Positions 38,776 to 49,146 are shown, numbered from the stretch's first letter. The stretch: 64,000 nucleotides of DNA from Aureimonas sp. AU4 (GCF_001463765.1 NZ_BBWK01000006.1:62001-126000), one strand, 5' to 3'. The notes: generated from the letters alone by a model not told the origin. Numbers and translations: made by a program.

Positions 38776-40086
38776 ATGTCATCAGCAGAGGGTTCCGCCC
38801 GTCCCGCACCGCCAGAGGCGATCCCCCGTGACGATGCGCGCGGGCGGCGGCTTCTGGAAGAACTCTTTGCGGCGGCGGTCGCCAGCGCCGATCCGATGCG
38901 CGTCCTGGCGCCCGCCCTGCTGGAGCGTCCGCGCGGGCGCTGCGTCGTGGTGGGCGCGGGCAAGTCCGCGGCCGTCATGGCGCGGGCCGTCGAGGAGGCT
39001 TGGCCCGACGTCGACCTGTCCGGCGTGGTCGTCACGCGCTATGGCCACGGCGCACCGACGCGCCGCATCGAGGTGCTGGAAGCCGCCCATCCCGTGCCGG
39101 ACGAGGCGAGCGAGCGCGCCGCGCGCCGCATCATGGCGGCCGTCGCGGGGCTTGGGCCGGACGACCTCGTGCTCGCGCTGATCTCGGGCGGGGGCTCGTC
39201 GCTCATGGCGCTGCCCGCCGAGGGGCTGACGCTGGACGACAAGCGGGCCGTGAACCGCCTTCTCCTCGCGTCCGGCCTCGGCATCAACGAGATGAACCAG
39301 GTCCGCCGTCGCCTGTCCGGTATCAAGGGCGGGCGCCTCGCCGAGGCCGCGCACCCCGCGCGCGTCGTGACGCTCGTGATCTCCGACGTGCCGGGCGACG
39401 ATCCGCGCGCCATCGCCTCGGGACCGACCGTCTTCGACCCGGACGCCGGGGCCGACCTTTCGCACCTCGCGGGCCGGCTCGGCCCGGCGCTGCCCGAGGC
39501 GGCGCGCCGGCTCCTGACGCGCACGCCGCCGCCCCGCGCACCGTTCTGCTCCGACATCCGCATGATCGCGACGCCGCAGATGGCGCTGGAGGCGGCGGCC
39601 GAGGCTGCCCGTCGCCATGGCGTCACGCCGGTGCTCCTCGGCGACGCGCTGGAGGGCGAGGCGCGGGAAGCCGGTGTCCTCTTCGCCGGCATGGCGCGCT
39701 CGGTGCGCCGGCATGCGCAGCCGGCGGCCCCGCCGGCCGTTCTCCTGTCGGGCGGCGAGACGACGGTGACGATCGGCGCGGCCGAGCCCGGCCGGGGCGG
39801 GCGCAACACCGAGTTCCTTCTCTCGCTCGCCCTGGCGCTCGGCGGCGAGTCCGGCATCAGCGCGATCTCGGCCGACACGGACGGCATCGACGGGACCGAG
39901 GACGCGGCCGGGGCCCTGATCGGCCCGGACACGCTGGCCCGCGCCCGACTGGCGGGCCTCGATCCCGCCGCCTTCCTCGCCGGCCACGACAGCTACACGC
40001 TGTTCCGGCGGCTCGGCGACCTCGTCGTCACCGGCCCGACGCTCACCAACGTCAACGACTTTCGCGCCGTGCTCGTGCTCGGCTGA
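38776..40086 (+). CDS. Glycerate 2-kinase (GckA/TtuD, MOFRL family)
   Basis: 436 residues. The N-terminal DUF4147 domain has VVVGAGKSAAVMARAVEE and ISGGGSSLMALPAEG, and the C-terminal MOFRL domain has GRGGRNTEFLLSLAL and DTDGIDGTEDAAGA. The family phosphorylates D-glycerate; older annotations call it hydroxypyruvate reductase. It is divergent from the iol operon whose first gene is hydroxypyruvate-isomerase-like, so the two could meet in glyoxylate/glycerate metabolism. The ATG at 38776 is chosen over 38620 because residues before it look non-homologous. Confidence 0.9.
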   Translation: MSSAEGSARPAPPEAIPRDDARGRRLLEELFAAAVASADPMRVLAPALLERPRGRCVVVGAGKSAAVMARAVEEAWPDVDLSGVVVTRYGHGAPTRRIEVLEAAHPVPDEASERAARRIMAAVAGLGPDDLVLALISGGGSSLMALPAEGLTLDDKRAVNRLLLASGLGINEMNQVRRRLSGIKGGRLAEAAHPARVVTLVISDVPGDDPRAIASGPTVFDPDAGADLSHLAGRLGPALPEAARRLLTRTPPPRAPFCSDIRMIATPQMALEAAAEAARRHGVTPVLLGDALEGEAREAGVLFAGMARSVRRHAQPAAPPAVLLSGGETTVTIGAAEPGRGGRNTEFLLSLALALGGESGISAISADTDGIDGTEDAAGALIGPDTLARARLAGLDPAAFLAGHDSYTLFRRLGDLVVTGPTLTNVNDFRAVLVLG

Positions 40087-40200
40087 ACGAGCGTCCTTGT
40101 TGGACGATTCCTGGTCTTTGCGTTACGCCGCTCGACGACAGAGCGCTCGCGAACGGGACCTGAACGGGCCGCTGCGGGCGACAAGGGGACCCTGCCGCCG

Positions 40201-41427
40201 ATGACGAAGACGCTTCCGTTCCTGGTCGCCCTTCTCGTCGCGCTCGCCGGCTGCACCTCGCGTCCCTATGCGACGCTGATGCCGGTGTCGGGAACGGTGC
40301 CGGGCGCGCATCTCGTCGACATGCTGGTGGCGACGACGCGCGCGCCCTCCGGCGTTCCCGGCGTGGTGTTCGCGGGTGAGCGCGGCCCCGGACTCTCGAT
40401 CGAGAACATCCTCGTCTCGATCCCGCCGGACGGCGTGCGCAAGCCCGGTGCCGTGATCTACCCCAGACGCAACCCAGGCGATCCCTCGCGCGAGTTCGTC
40501 GCCCTCAGGGTCGCCCCGCTCGACGAGGCGGGCGCGCGGGCCTGGTACGACCGGGTCTCCGGCCCGCGCCGTCGGGTCCTGATCTTCGTCCACGGCTTCA
40601 ACTCGACCTACGAGGAGGCGGTGTTCCGCTTTGCGCAGATCAGCCACGACACGGGCGTCGACGCCGCGCCCATTCTCTTCACCTGGCCCTCGCAGGGGTC
40701 GATCTTCGGCTACCTCTACGACAAGGAGAGCGCCAACTACTCGCGCGACGCGCTGGAAGCGGTGATCCGGCAGGCCGCCGAGGACCCGGACGTCGGCGAG
40801 GTCACGCTGATGGCCCATTCCATGGGAAGCTGGCTCGCCATGGAGGCGCTGCGCCAATATGCGATCCGCAACGGCGACCTGCCCGGGAAGCTGCGCAACG
40901 TGGTGCTCGCCGCCCCCGATCTCGACATCGACGTGTTTCGCGAGCAGCTCAACGAGATCGGTCCCGCCGAGGACCGCATCACCATCTTCACCTCGCAGGA
41001 CGACCGCGCGCTTCTCGTCTCGCGCCGTCTGTCGGGCGGCGTCCAGCGGCTCGGCGCGGTGGACCTGACGCGGCCCGAGGTGGAGGCCGAGTTCGAGCGG
41101 CGCGGCATCACGGTGGTGGACCTCTCCGACATCCGCGCGGGCGACAGCCTCAACCACACGAAGTTCGCCGAGAGCCAGGCCGTGGTGCAGGCGATTGGGC
41201 GGCGCCTGATCGCGGGCGACCGGGTGTCGGACTCGCGCCTCAGCCTTGCCGAGACCATCGGCGCGACCGCGATCGGCACGGCGCAAGGGGTCGGCTCGGC
41301 GGTCGGGGCGACGCTGACCCTGCCGGTCGCCGTGGTGGACCCGGTCGCGCGCGAGCGGCTCGGCGAGCAGGTCCGCGATACCGGCCGCAGCCTCGGCGGC
41401 TCCCTGCTCACCGCGACCGGGCAGTAG
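40201..41427 (+). CDS. Alpha/beta hydrolase lipoprotein, DUF900 family
   Basis: 408 residues. A lipoprotein signal peptide ends at LAGC (Cys17). The hydrolase domain starts at RVLIFVHGFNSTYEEAVFR, with the nucleophile in LMAHSMGSWLAMEAL and TWPSQGSIFGYLYDKESA, all typical of DUF900 proteins. The C-terminal 60 residues are a low-complexity Gly/Ala/Val segment (GTAQGVGSAVGATLTLPVA). An envelope esterase role is possible, but the substrate is unknown. It converges with the RpiR gene over 11 nt. Confidence 0.88.
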   Translation: MTKTLPFLVALLVALAGCTSRPYATLMPVSGTVPGAHLVDMLVATTRAPSGVPGVVFAGERGPGLSIENILVSIPPDGVRKPGAVIYPRRNPGDPSREFVALRVAPLDEAGARAWYDRVSGPRRRVLIFVHGFNSTYEEAVFRFAQISHDTGVDAAPILFTWPSQGSIFGYLYDKESANYSRDALEAVIRQAAEDPDVGEVTLMAHSMGSWLAMEALRQYAIRNGDLPGKLRNVVLAAPDLDIDVFREQLNEIGPAEDRITIFTSQDDRALLVSRRLSGGVQRLGAVDLTRPEVEAEFERRGITVVDLSDIRAGDSLNHTKFAESQAVVQAIGRRLIAGDRVSDSRLSLAETIGATAIGTAQGVGSAVGATLTLPVAVVDPVARERLGEQVRDTGRSLGGSLLTATGQ

Positions 41428-41438
41428 GCCGGAACCCG

Positions 41439-42296
41439 CTAGCCGCCGGACGCGTCGCGCCTGAGGTCCGCGATCCCGAGCGCCAGCGTCATGGCGAGCG
41501 CCAGGCTGGCGGACAGCGAGCGGAAGCCCTGGAAGTCGGCCTCCACGACCTCGAACCAGAGGCGGGCGGCCGAGGTGAGCGGGCTGAAGGGACTGTCGGT
41601 GATGACGACGAGCGGCACGCCGACGCCCGCCAGCAGGCGCGCATGGTCGACCGTCGCCGAAGCGTAGGGGGTGAAGGAGATGGCGAGCGCGGCGTCGCGC
41701 GCGGTGGCGAAGGATAGCGTCTCGGGGTCGGTGCCCATGGGCGAGCCGACCAGGACGTTCTTGATGGCGAGCTTGCCGAGGGCGTAGCTGAGATAGGACG
41801 TGACGGGAAAGGAGCGGCGCTGGGCGACGAGATAGACCGTTTCGGCGCCGGCCAGAAGGCGTGTCGCCTCCTCCACGGCCTCGATGTCGATGCGCTCGTG
41901 CAACGCGGTGATGGAGCGCGTGGCGCTCTCGCACAGCCCGTCCAGGAAGGCGGCGGACTTGGAGGCGCCCTCGGCCTTGGCGCGCAGCGAGAGCATGCGC
42001 TCGTCGTAGTTCGAGACCTGGTTGCGCAGGCGCTCGCGGAACACGGCCTGGAGATCGGTGAAACCCGAGAAGCCGAGCGCCTGTCCGAATCGCACGAGGG
42101 CGGACGGCTGCACGCCCGCATCCTCGGCGATCTTGGCGACCGTGCCGAGGGCGATCTCGTCGGGCTGGGCGAGGGCGAAGGTCGCGACCTGCTTCAGGCG
42201 CTTGGGCAGGCGCACCGAGCCGCTGGCCAGCCGGTCGCGCAATTCCGCGAAGCTCGTGGGCGGCTCGATCGGGGCGAGGTCCTCGGCCATGGGCAT
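41439..42296 (-). CDS. MurR/RpiR family transcriptional regulator (IolR candidate)
   Basis: 285 residues. The N-terminal HTH_6 domain has RLPKRLKQVATFALAQPDEIALGT in two halves and VQPSALVRFGQALGFSGF. The C-terminal SIS sugar-phosphate-binding domain has VYLVAQRRSFPVTSYLSYAL and AISFTPYASATVDHA. Such regulators sense sugar phosphates. Its position between the iol operon and a divergent Gfo/Idh/MocA gene suggests control of inositol use. Starts at 42296 and 42290 are equally plausible. Confidence 0.9.
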   Translation of the reverse strand: MPMAEDLAPIEPPTSFAELRDRLASGSVRLPKRLKQVATFALAQPDEIALGTVAKIAEDAGVQPSALVRFGQALGFSGFTDLQAVFRERLRNQVSNYDERMLSLRAKAEGASKSAAFLDGLCESATRSITALHERIDIEAVEEATRLLAGAETVYLVAQRRSFPVTSYLSYALGKLAIKNVLVGSPMGTDPETLSFATARDAALAISFTPYASATVDHARLLAGVGVPLVVITDSPFSPLTSAARLWFEVVEADFQGFRSLSASLALAMTLALGIADLRRDASGG

Positions 42297-42440
42297 CGGG
42301 GGGGTCGATTCCTTGTGCGTGCGCGGCGCATCGAGGACGCGACGCCGCCCTGTTATCGACTATCCCGCTGGAACGCGAAATCCATCCCTTGCGGAAACGG
42401 GCGGGATATTCCTCTCTGGTTGTGCTGGGAGGAGGGCGGG

Positions 42441-43559
42441 ATGGCGGACGGGCGGGTGCTGGGTGTCGGGCTGATCGGCACGGGTTTCATGGGCAAGTGC
42501 CATGCGCTCGCCTGGAACGCCGTCGGGCCGACGTTCGGGACGATGATGCGGCCGCGCCTCGTTCATCTGGCCGAGGTGGATGCGACACTTGCTCGCCAGA
42601 GGGCCGACGAGTTCGGCTTCCTGCGCTCGACCGGCGACTGGCGGGACGTTGTGGGCGACCCGGAGGTCGATGTCGTCTCGATCACCGCTCCCAACCCGTT
42701 CCACGCCGAGATGGCGCTCGCCGCCCTTGCGGCCGGCAAGCACGTCTGGTGCGAGAAGCCGATGGCGACCTCGCGCGAGGACGCCCGTGCCATGCTGGAG
42801 GCGGCCAAGGGTTCGGGCCGCGTCGCGGCGCTCGGCTACAACTACATCCAGAACCCCGCGATCCGCGAGATGGAGCGCGCCATCGGCGAGGGGACGATCG
42901 GCCGGGTGAACCACGTGCGCCTCGAGATGGACGAGGATTTCATGGCCGACGAGGACGCGCCCTTCGCCTTCAAGAACGGCGCGGCCTCGGGCTACGGCGC
43001 GCTCGACGACTTCGCGGTCCATCCCTTGTCGCTGCTGTGGCGCCTGGCGGGTCCGGTGGAGGAGGTGATCGCCGACCAGTCCAGGCCCTATGAGAGCCGC
43101 GGGGGCCGGGCGGTCGAGACGCACGAGATCGCCTCGGCGCTGCTGCGCCTGTCCGGGGGCGTGTCGGGCACGCTCAGCGTCAATCGTGCCGCCTGGGGGC
43201 GCAAGGGCCGGATCGCAGTCCAGGTCTTCGGCTCGCGCGGCACGATCGTCTTCGACCAGGAACGGATGAACGAGTTCCAGATCGCCACGCGCGAGGGCGA
43301 CGGGCGCCTGGCGGGCTTCCGCACCGTGCTCGTGGGCCCCGCGCACGAGCCCTACGGCCGCTTCGTGCCCGCGCCCGGCCACTCGCTCGGCTTCAACGAC
43401 CTGAAGGTGATCGAGGCGAATGAGATTCTTGCGGCGATCGATGGCGGGACGGCGCGCCTCGTCGATTTCGAGACCGGCTTCGCGATCGAGGAGGTCGTCC
43501 ATGCCATGGCGCGGTCCCACCGGGAGCGGCGCTGGGTGACGCTCGGGGACGCCGGCTGA
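42441..43559 (+). CDS. Gfo/Idh/MocA family oxidoreductase
   Basis: 372 residues. The Rossmann motif GLIGTGFMGKCHALAW is followed by EKPMATSREDAR (EKP motif) and GALDDFAVHPLSLLW with the catalytic-type aspartate/histidine pair. This longer subgroup includes MocA-like and pyranose dehydrogenases in rhizobial sugar or inositol loci. The ATG at 42441 has a very strong GGGAGGAGGGCGGG leader. It is divergent from the RpiR gene (144 nt), which probably regulates it. Confidence 0.88.
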   Translation: MADGRVLGVGLIGTGFMGKCHALAWNAVGPTFGTMMRPRLVHLAEVDATLARQRADEFGFLRSTGDWRDVVGDPEVDVVSITAPNPFHAEMALAALAAGKHVWCEKPMATSREDARAMLEAAKGSGRVAALGYNYIQNPAIREMERAIGEGTIGRVNHVRLEMDEDFMADEDAPFAFKNGAASGYGALDDFAVHPLSLLWRLAGPVEEVIADQSRPYESRGGRAVETHEIASALLRLSGGVSGTLSVNRAAWGRKGRIAVQVFGSRGTIVFDQERMNEFQIATREGDGRLAGFRTVLVGPAHEPYGRFVPAPGHSLGFNDLKVIEANEILAAIDGGTARLVDFETGFAIEEVVHAMARSHRERRWVTLGDAG

Positions 43560-43644
43560 AGCGCCGCCCGCTTGCCCGCCCGGCGAACGGATGCTTAATC
43601 TGCGGCCTTCCATTCGAGGTTGCGGACGGAGCCGGGGAGGGCGC

Positions 43645-46600
43645 ATGGTTCGGCTTGGAACGGGGCTCCTGGCGGGCTGGCTGATAGCGGTCTGCGTGGC
43701 CGGCGCGGCGTTCGCGCAAGGGGCCGAGCGGCGCATCGTGCCCGCGCCCGGCAGCGACTATTACGGACACGACTACGACATCCTGAAGGATGCCACGCAG
43801 GATCTCTGCGAGACGGCCTGCCTGTCCGACAACCAGTGCCGCGCCTTCACCTTCAACACGGCCAAGGGCTGGTGCTTCCTCAAAAGCGAGGCGGGCGAGC
43901 TGCGCGCGGCGGCCGGCACGGTGTCCGGTCGCATCGCGGAAGGGGCCGCGCCCGCCGCCGACGAGGCGACCCTGCGCGAGCGCGAGAGCGCACTCTCCTT
44001 CCTCGACCGCGAGACGCTGGAGGCCGCGCGCAGCCTGCGCCTCGGACTCGCCGAAGAGGAAGCCGACGCCGCCGCGCCGCGCGGCGAGGCGCTCTGGCCG
44101 GCGGCCGACGCGGCGCTCGCCGCGCGCGATTATGCGGGCGCCGCCCGGCTCTATCGCGAGGCGTTGCGGCGCGATCCCTCGTCCGGCCGCGCCTGGCTCG
44201 GGCTCGCGCTGGCAAGCCTCGAAGACGCCGATTCGGCGACGGTCTCGGCCTCCACCGAGACGCGCCTCCCGGCCGCCATCAACGCCTTTATCGCCGGCGC
44301 GGACGAGCGCGAGCGGTCCGCCGCGCTGGACTTCCTCGGCCGCAGCCTGGCCGCACAGGACAGCTGGCGCGAGGCGATCCGCGCCTATCGCCTGTCGGTC
44401 GCGACGCTGGCGCGACCCGAGACGCAGGGGCGGCTCGACGCGGCGGTGGCCGAGCACGGGTTCCGCATTCTCGGCAACTCGGTCGACAACAATGCCAGCT
44501 CGCCCCGCATCTGCCTGAACTTCTCGGAGCCGCTGGCGCCCGGCGTGACGGCCGGTGAGGCGGCGGGCGACTACCTTCAGGTCGAGGGCGGCGACACGCT
44601 GCCGGTTTCGGCCAGCGGCTCGCAGATCTGCGTCGACGGCGTGCGCCACGGCCAGCGCTACCGGATCGTGGCCCGGCGCGGCATTCCGGCGGCGAGCGGC
44701 GAGACGCTGGCGAAGTCCGCCGAGAGCTCGATCTACGTGCGCGACCGCGACCCCTCGGTCCGCCTGTCGGGCAATGCCTACGTGCTTCCGGCCGGCGGCG
44801 AGGCGACGATTCCGGTCACAACCGTCAACACCGATACGGTCGAGGCGCGCCTGCTTCGCATCGGCGACCGCGCTCTAGCCGGTGCGGTCGGCGGCAGCCG
44901 CTTCCTCCAGCAGCTCGAAAGCTACGACGTCGACCAGATCGTCGCCAACGACGGCGAGGAGGTCTGGAAGGGCGCGGTGGACGTATCCCGCGAGGCCAAC
45001 GAGGAGGTCGTGACCGCAATTCCCGTGGCCGCGATCCTCAAGGAACAGAAGGCTGGCGTCTATATCCTGTCGGCGAGGGCGAAGAACGCGCGCGCCGAGG
45101 ACACGACGCCCGCCACGCAATGGTTCGTCCTCACCGACATCGGGCTCGCGAGCTTCTCGGGCGCGGACGGCTTCCACGTCTTCGCCCGCTCGCTCGGCAC
45201 GGCCGAGCCGCTTGGGGGCGTCCGGCTTCAGCTGGTGGCGGCCAACAACGAGATCCTTGGAAGCGTTGAGACCGACGCGACCGGCCACGCGCGCCTCGCG
45301 CCCGGCCTCCTGCGCGGCACCGGCGGCCAGCGCCCCGCGCTCGTGACGGCGACGAGCGGAGACGGGGGCGACTTCGCCTTCCTCGACATGACCGGCGCGC
45401 CCTTCGACCTCGCCGACCGGGGCGTCGGCGGGCGGGCGGCGCCCGGCGCGCTCGACGTCTTCCTGACGCCCGAGCGCGGCATCTACCGCGCCGGGGACAC
45501 GGTCCATCTCACCGCGCTCCTGCGCGAGGCGGGCGGGCGCGCGGCCCTTGGCGTCGGTCCCGTGACCGCGATCCTCAAGCGCCCGGACGGCGTCGAGGAC
45601 CGCCGCACCGTGCTCCAGGCGCGCGAGGCGGGCGGTCTCGTCTGGGACGTGGGCCTGAGCGGCAGCGCGATGCGCGGCATCTGGACCGCGCAGCTCCTTC
45701 TCGACCCGAAACAGCCGGCGATCGGCTCGGCGACCTTCCGCGTCGAGGACTTCGAGCCCGAGCGCATCCGCGTGTCGCTGAGCGTGCCCGAGGGCGCGAT
45801 CGATCCGGCATCGCCCCCGGCGCTGGGGGTCGAGGTGCGTACGCTGTTCGGCTCGGCCGGCGCGGGGCTCGCCGTTTCCGGCGAGACGATCCTCTCCGCG
45901 ACCGACCGCATCGAGCGCTACCCCGGCGTGCGCTTCGGCCTCGCCTCGGACCAGCCGACCGCGACGCGCCTGCCCTTTGAGGGCGAGCCAACCGACGAGG
46001 AGGGCCGGGGTACGGTGCGGCTTGCGCCCTTCGACCTGCCGGGTACCACCAAGCCGCTCGTCGCCAGCATCCAGCTGCGCGTCGCCGACGTGGGCGGCCG
46101 CCCGGTGGAGGAGATCGCCGCGCGGCCCCTGCGGGCGACGTCGGGCCGGCTCGGCATCCGCCCGGGTTTCGAGGGGACGCTCGGTGAGAACGCCGAGGCC
46201 GGGTTCGACCTCGTCGCGCTCGATGCCGCGGGCGAGCGCACGGCCCTTGCCGGCGCTCGCTGGGTGCTCGACCGCATCCAGACCGACTACCAGTGGTATT
46301 CCGCGAACGGGCGCTGGAACTATGAGGCGGTGCAGCGTCGCGAGCGCGTCGCCGACGGGCGTGTGGACATCGCGGCCGGCGAGCCCGGCCGCGTTTCGCG
46401 CCCCGTGCGCTGGGGCAGCTACGAGCTGACGCTCACCGATCCGGCGGGTGCGGCGCTTCCCGCAAGCCTCGCCTTCGAGGCCGGCTGGAGCACCGCGCCG
46501 CGCACCGCCGAAACGCCCGACGTGCTCGCGCTGACCCTCGACAAGCCGCGCTACGGCGTCGGAGAGACGGCGCGCGTCCATGTCGAGCCGCGCTTTGCCG

Positions 46601-49137
46601 GCCGCGCGCAGGTGCTCGTCCTGTCGGACCGCCTCGTGTCGGTCCAGGAGGTTCCGGTGGCGCTCGGCGGCACGGATGTCGAGCTTCCCGTCACGGCCGA
46701 CTGGGGGCCGAGCGCCTATGTCACCGCCGTGGTCTACCGGCCGATGGATATCGAGGCGCGGCAGATGCCGAGCCGGGCCATCGGCCTCGCCCATGCGGCC
46801 GGCGATCCGGGCGATGCGAAGCTCGCGCTGAGCGTGGACACGCCGGAACAGGCGCGCCCGCGCGAGCCGCTGGAGGTCGCGGTGCGGCTTGCCAACGCGC
46901 GGCCCGGCGTGCCCGCCTTCGTCACGCTGGCGGCGGTCGATGTCGGCATCCTCAACGTGACCGACTTCCAGCCGCCCGCGCCGTCCGAGTTCCTGTTCGG
47001 CCAGCGGCGGCTCGGCGTCGAGATCCGCGATCTCTACTCGCGCCTCATCGACCGCATGCAGGGGGCGCCGGGCGCGGTGCGCTCGGGCGGCGATGCCGGC
47101 GCCTTCGGCGAGCGTCCGCCGCCCATGGACCAGCTCGTCGCGCTCTTCTCGGGCATCGTGGCGGTGGATGCGGACGGCGTGGCGCGCGTGCGCTTCGACG
47201 TGCCCGACTTCAACGGCACTCTGCGCCTGATGGCGATCGGCTGGAGCGAGGGAGGCGTCGGCGAGGCGAGCCGCGACGTCGTGGTGCGCGATCCGGTGGT
47301 CGCGCAGGTCAGCCGCCCGTCCTTCCTCAGCCCCGGCGACCGCTCGCGCATCGCGGTCGACCTCGACCACGTGGACGGACCCGCCGGCGAGATCGCGCTG
47401 ACGCTGGCCGGCACGGACGGATCGCTGCGCCTCGGCGAAGGGGCGTCCGCGACGCTGGATCTCGCCGACCACGGCCATGCGCGCCTCAGCGTTCCGGTCG
47501 AGGCCGTCTCGGCCGGGGCGGGCGAGCTTGAGCTGGCGATGACGACGCCGGGCGGCGAGCAGCTGGTGAAGCGCTTCGCCCTCCCGGTGCGCTCGATCCA
47601 GCCGCGCGACCTGCGCAAGAGCCGGTTCGAGATCGCGGGCGGGGGCGGACAGCTCGCGCTCGATCCCGCGCTTCTCGCCGACTTCCAGCCCGGCACCGGA
47701 CGACTGACGCTCTCGGTGACGAGCCTCGGCGGCTTCGACGTGGCGGGCGTCGTCGCGAGCCTCGACCGCTATCCCTATGGCTGCACCGAGCAGCTGACGA
47801 GTAGAGCCCTGCCGCTCCTCTACCTCGACGAGACGGTGCTCGCCGCCGGCCTGCCAGGCGCGGGCGCCGAGGACCTTCGGGCGCGTGTGACGGGGGCGAT
47901 CGGGGCCGTTCTCGCCAACCAGGATTCGTCGGGCGCCTTCGGCCTCTGGGCGCCGGGCGGCGGCGACCTGTGGCTCGACGCCTATGTCACCGACTTCCTG
48001 TCGCGCGCCAGGGAGCGGGGCTACGACGTGCCGGCGGAGGGGCTGACGCTCGCGCTCGACAACCTCGCCAATCAGGTCGCCTATCTCGGCGACACGCCGG
48101 ATTGGGACCGGGCCTCCTATGCCTACTACGTGCTCGCGCGAAACGGCCGTGCCGCGATCGGCGACCTGCGCTACACCGCCGACAACGAGGCCGCCCGCTT
48201 CCGTTCGCCCCTCGCGCAGGCCCAGCTCGCCGCAGCCCTCGGCTTCTATGGCGACCGGCTACGCGCCGAGGCGCTGATGCGCCAGGCCGCCGAGGCCGCC
48301 GGGCGGGGCGCGTCCGATGCGCCCTCGCGCTCCGACTACGGAAGCCCCTTGCGCGACGGGGCGGGCGTCCTGACCCTGGCCCTGGAGACGGGGCAGGAGG
48401 GCGTGGACCTTCGCGCCCTCGTGCGCCGCGTCGGCGAGGAGCGCGCCGCGCGCCGCCATACCTCGACGCAGGAGGACGTCTGGTCGCTGCTCGCCGCCCA
48501 TGCCGCCCTGGAGCGCAGGCCCCCGAGCCTTGCGATCGACGGCGTGGAGCGCAGCGGAGATTGGAGCGCCTCGCTCGATCCGGCGGCGCTGGCGACGGGC
48601 GCGCCGCGCATCGAGAACCGCGGAGCCGAGCCCGTCTCGGCGTCCGTCACCGTGTCCGGCGTGCCGCGGCTCGCGCCGCCGGCCGAGGCCTCGGGCTACG
48701 AGATCACGCGGCAATACTACACGATGGAGGGCGAGGAGGCCGACCCGAGCGCGATCGCGCAAGGCGATCGGCTCGTGGCCGTGGTCGAGGTGCTGCCCGT
48801 GGATCGCGCGGCCGCAAGGCTGATGATCGACGATCCGCTGCCGGCGGGCTTCTCGATCGACAACCCGGCCATCCTCAAGGGCGGCGACCTCGCCGCGCTC
48901 GACTTCCTCGACCTCAGCGAGGATGCGGCCCATACCGAGTTCCGCTCCGACCGCTTTCTCGCGGCGGTCGACAAGACGGAAGGAGAGACCGGCGCCTTCC
49001 GCTTCGCCTATGTCGTACGCGCGCTCTCGCCGGGCGAGTTCGTCCATCCGGCGGCCGTCGTCGAGGACATGTACCGGCCCGAGCGGCGCGGGCGCACCGA
49101 CGAGGGGCGCGTGTCGGTCGTCGGGCCGGTGCGCTAG
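43645..49137 (+). CDS. Alpha-2-macroglobulin family protein with N-terminal PAN domain
   Basis: A 1830-residue exported protein. A signal peptide ends AAFA-Q near residue 24. A PAN/Apple-type domain (about 30-95) has cysteines in LCETACLSDNQCRAFTF. MG domains follow, then a bait-like region and a thioester domain with YGCTEQLTS: Cys1380 and Gln1383 would form the internal thioester. Bacterial A2Ms trap proteases in the periplasm and pair with PBP1C, which follows after 9 nt. Unlike E. coli YfhM there is no lipobox, so it should be soluble. The ATG has GGGGAGG upstream. Confidence 0.93.
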   Translation: MVRLGTGLLAGWLIAVCVAGAAFAQGAERRIVPAPGSDYYGHDYDILKDATQDLCETACLSDNQCRAFTFNTAKGWCFLKSEAGELRAAAGTVSGRIAEGAAPAADEATLRERESALSFLDRETLEAARSLRLGLAEEEADAAAPRGEALWPAADAALAARDYAGAARLYREALRRDPSSGRAWLGLALASLEDADSATVSASTETRLPAAINAFIAGADERERSAALDFLGRSLAAQDSWREAIRAYRLSVATLARPETQGRLDAAVAEHGFRILGNSVDNNASSPRICLNFSEPLAPGVTAGEAAGDYLQVEGGDTLPVSASGSQICVDGVRHGQRYRIVARRGIPAASGETLAKSAESSIYVRDRDPSVRLSGNAYVLPAGGEATIPVTTVNTDTVEARLLRIGDRALAGAVGGSRFLQQLESYDVDQIVANDGEEVWKGAVDVSREANEEVVTAIPVAAILKEQKAGVYILSARAKNARAEDTTPATQWFVLTDIGLASFSGADGFHVFARSLGTAEPLGGVRLQLVAANNEILGSVETDATGHARLAPGLLRGTGGQRPALVTATSGDGGDFAFLDMTGAPFDLADRGVGGRAAPGALDVFLTPERGIYRAGDTVHLTALLREAGGRAALGVGPVTAILKRPDGVEDRRTVLQAREAGGLVWDVGLSGSAMRGIWTAQLLLDPKQPAIGSATFRVEDFEPERIRVSLSVPEGAIDPASPPALGVEVRTLFGSAGAGLAVSGETILSATDRIERYPGVRFGLASDQPTATRLPFEGEPTDEEGRGTVRLAPFDLPGTTKPLVASIQLRVADVGGRPVEEIAARPLRATSGRLGIRPGFEGTLGENAEAGFDLVALDAAGERTALAGARWVLDRIQTDYQWYSANGRWNYEAVQRRERVADGRVDIAAGEPGRVSRPVRWGSYELTLTDPAGAALPASLAFEAGWSTAPRTAETPDVLALTLDKPRYGVGETARVHVEPRFAGRAQVLVLSDRLVSVQEVPVALGGTDVELPVTADWGPSAYVTAVVYRPMDIEARQMPSRAIGLAHAAGDPGDAKLALSVDTPEQARPREPLEVAVRLANARPGVPAFVTLAAVDVGILNVTDFQPPAPSEFLFGQRRLGVEIRDLYSRLIDRMQGAPGAVRSGGDAGAFGERPPPMDQLVALFSGIVAVDADGVARVRFDVPDFNGTLRLMAIGWSEGGVGEASRDVVVRDPVVAQVSRPSFLSPGDRSRIAVDLDHVDGPAGEIALTLAGTDGSLRLGEGASATLDLADHGHARLSVPVEAVSAGAGELELAMTTPGGEQLVKRFALPVRSIQPRDLRKSRFEIAGGGGQLALDPALLADFQPGTGRLTLSVTSLGGFDVAGVVASLDRYPYGCTEQLTSRALPLLYLDETVLAAGLPGAGAEDLRARVTGAIGAVLANQDSSGAFGLWAPGGGDLWLDAYVTDFLSRARERGYDVPAEGLTLALDNLANQVAYLGDTPDWDRASYAYYVLARNGRAAIGDLRYTADNEAARFRSPLAQAQLAAALGFYGDRLRAEALMRQAAEAAGRGASDAPSRSDYGSPLRDGAGVLTLALETGQEGVDLRALVRRVGEERAARRHTSTQEDVWSLLAAHAALERRPPSLAIDGVERSGDWSASLDPAALATGAPRIENRGAEPVSASVTVSGVPRLAPPAEASGYEITRQYYTMEGEEADPSAIAQGDRLVAVVEVLPVDRAAARLMIDDPLPAGFSIDNPAILKGGDLAALDFLDLSEDAAHTEFRSDRFLAAVDKTEGETGAFRFAYVVRALSPGEFVHPAAVVEDMYRPERRGRTDEGRVSVVGPVR

Positions 49138-49146
49138 GGCGGCGCG

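Noticed and set aside
40092-40106. CGTCC-N5-GGACG hairpin after the glycerate kinase gene as a terminator
   Set aside because: The stem is only 5 bp and the following T-rich stretch is interrupted; too weak to call.
44875-47478. Long antisense open frame under the alpha-2-macroglobulin gene
   Set aside because: Same reasoning: a shadow of a GC-rich gene whose sense product has a signal peptide and thioester motif.
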